In this document: one piece after another, positions 16,303 through 17,354 of the stretch | Layout: every line of letters starts with the position of its first letter | Numbering within the stretch: the stretch's first letter is position 1 | Assembly: GCA_033722295.1 (NCBI GenBank) | Contig: JAWVZH010000052.1 | Coordinates: 1 to 17,354 of the forward strand | DNA: 17,354 nucleotides | Source of the DNA: JAWVZH01 sp033722295 | Lineage (GTDB): Bacteria; Bacteroidota; Bacteroidia; Chitinophagales; Saprospiraceae | Direction: 5' to 3' | Program-made: the position numbers and the translations under genes | Notes under the pieces: generated by a model | The model's database searches: none | What the model was told of the DNA's origin: nothing | The model's input: only the letters and a program-made list of their open reading frames with translations

Positions 16303-17354
16303 GGTATCAATATCATCCAAATATAGAAGACTGCGAAAACTACTAACGAGAACACGGTATTGATCCTGGAGATACGGCCTGTGGTCGTCATGATGAAAAG
16401 ATAAGAAGAGACCTGCAGTGGTAAAAGATTCCTGCCGAGTGACCAGAAGTCTTCATATATCTTGTAGGAAAAGCAAAGGGAAACCACGAAATGAAGAATG
16501 AAAAGCACGGCCAGCATCGAGGTAATGTTCCATTTCCAATGAAAGTTCTTATGTGTGGCGATTAGCATGGCTTCTAGAGCCAGAGCGTATATCCCTGTGG
16601 TCAGTAAGACGGCCAGCAGTAGGGATATCGTCGATTCAGAATTGGTAAACCCCTGGATCATGCCGAAAATGGGCCATGAAAAATTAGCTCCGGGATCTCG
16701 ATATCCTGCGATCTCTGCAGACTCTACGCCCAAATATATATTCCAGAGGGCGTAACACACAAATGGTATGGCCAAAGCCAGAGTTGTGCTCACCTTAGAA
16801 CCACGCGTTTTATCGTCTGTCCACCAATACCAGGCAAACGGGACGGCCAACAGCAATACCACACTCTCTTTGGTAAATAATGCGAATACACCCAGGATGA
16901 CCGCAGGCCATAGCCGTGATCTCAAAATATAGTAAATGGATCCAGTTGCAAAAGTCATGGCGAGCAGGTCAGAGAGATCTCGTGCCAGACAGATATAAGC
17001 GCCCACAAAAAGCAGCGGGAACAAAATATTTTTCCTGGGCCAGTTCAATTCCTTACCAATTTCTTTTATCAAAAACATCAAAAAGAAAAAAGCCAGGACA
17101 TTGACGATTACCAGAGAAATAGGAATGAGTGGTATATAGCCAAACCCAGAGACAAGCCAGCTGACAAACGGATAGCCGATACGCTTCTTTCGAAAGGGAT
17201 AATTTTTAGCTTGCACAACGCCATCTATGTGATAATAAGATTCGCCGGACTTTGGATCTACATATTCCATGGGCACGGCAAACGGTGACTGTGCATAACT
17301 ATAAAAGGCGTAGCCATCATATCCTCCCTCCTGAAATGTAAATGATCGGTCAAA
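16299..17354 (-). CDS. Multi-pass membrane protein resembling GT-C glycosyltransferases (5' end outside window)
   Basis: Integral membrane protein, at least 351 residues, probably involved in transferring sugars from a lipid carrier to a surface glycan; this function is inferred from layout only. The frame stays open upstream of the GTG at 17276 to the window edge, adding 26 residues (…GGYDGYAFYSYAQSPF), so the gene is truncated and the GTG is not its start. Seen in sequence: a periplasmic-type loop with GYDG and RKKRIGYPFVSWLVSGFG, as found in GT-C-like proteins carrying a YDG…FYY…YP pattern with a putative catalytic Asp. About eight to nine hydrophobic helices follow, including IPISLVIVNVLAFFFLMFLI and LLLAVPFAWYWW. 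A short TKES segment lies between helices. It ends in a 4-base overlap with the methyltransferase start, which implies joint expression and perhaps a shared glycan product. I cannot assign a specific family with certainty. Confidence 0.7.
   Translation of the reverse strand, partial: FDRSFTFQEGGYDGYAFYSYAQSPFAVPMEYVDPKSGESYYHIDGVVQAKNYPFRKKRIGYPFVSWLVSGFGYIPLIPISLVIVNVLAFFFLMFLIKEIGKELNWPRKNILFPLLFVGAYICLARDLSDLLAMTFATGSIYYILRSRLWPAVILGVFALFTKESVVLLLAVPFAWYWWTDDKTRGSKVSTTLALAIPFVCYALWNIYLGVESAEIAGYRDPGANFSWPIFGMIQGFTNSESTISLLLAVLLTTGIYALALEAMLIATHKNFHWKWNITSMLAVLFILHFVVSLCFSYKIYEDFWSLGRNLLPLQVSSYLFIMTTTGRISRINTVFSLVVFAVFYIWMILIP

Noticed and set aside
16303..16320. TTG start extending the methyltransferase by six residues
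   Set aside because: The ATG at 16302 forms an ATGA overlap with the upstream stop and gives a more natural N-terminus.
17274..17276. GTG start for the membrane protein
   Set aside because: The frame is open upstream to the window edge and encodes a family-like GYDG loop, so the true start is outside the window.

Overview
The window looks like chromosomal DNA of a Bacteroidota bacterium, probably a free-living aquatic or marine member such as a Saprospiraceae or flavobacterial relative. This lineage guess is inferred from the SusC/SusD pair, the Asp-rich lipoprotein signal, the propeller/Y_Y_Y/LuxR-type regulator and the lack of strong Shine-Dalgarno sequences. No marker gene fixes the taxon. 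I saw no rRNA, tRNA, CRISPR array, insertion sequence or phage gene.

Layout. (1) Positions 1-909 hold the 3' two thirds of hemL (glutamate-1-semialdehyde aminomutase), cut by the left edge. (2) Positions 925-3789, minus strand, encode a membrane-spanning SusR-like transcription regulator. It ends 15 bases from hemL and diverges from the next gene cluster. (3) Positions 3963-15486, plus strand, form a six-gene polysaccharide utilization locus: susC-type TonB-dependent transporter, susD-type lipoprotein, PKD-domain surface glycan-binding lipoprotein, Calx-beta/GH16 endo-beta-1,3-glucanase lipoprotein, SGLT-type Na+/sugar symporter and GH3 beta-glucosidase lipoprotein. (4) Positions 15523-17354, minus strand, hold a class I SAM methyltransferase translationally coupled (ATGA overlap) to an upstream multi-pass membrane protein resembling GT-C glycosyltransferases, which is cut by the right edge. 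This is probably an unrelated surface-glycan module.

How the locus should work (inference from families). A soluble beta-1,3-glucan such as laminarin would be captured at the cell surface by the SusD-type and PKD lipoproteins and cut by the GH16 enzyme. Oligosaccharides would cross the outer membrane through the SusC channel. The lipid-anchored periplasmic GH3 would release glucose, and the Na+ symporter would carry it into the cytoplasm. The divergent regulator has a periplasmic sensor and a cytoplasmic helix-turn-helix but no kinase, so it probably senses a glycan fragment and switches on the cluster directly.

The most interesting non-coding signals are two. One is a 12-bp stem closed by a C(UUCG)G tetraloop and followed by a T tract, lying inside the operon with its T tract touching the GH16 start codon. 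The other is a set of short direct repeats spaced at multiples of 11 bp in the divergent promoter region.
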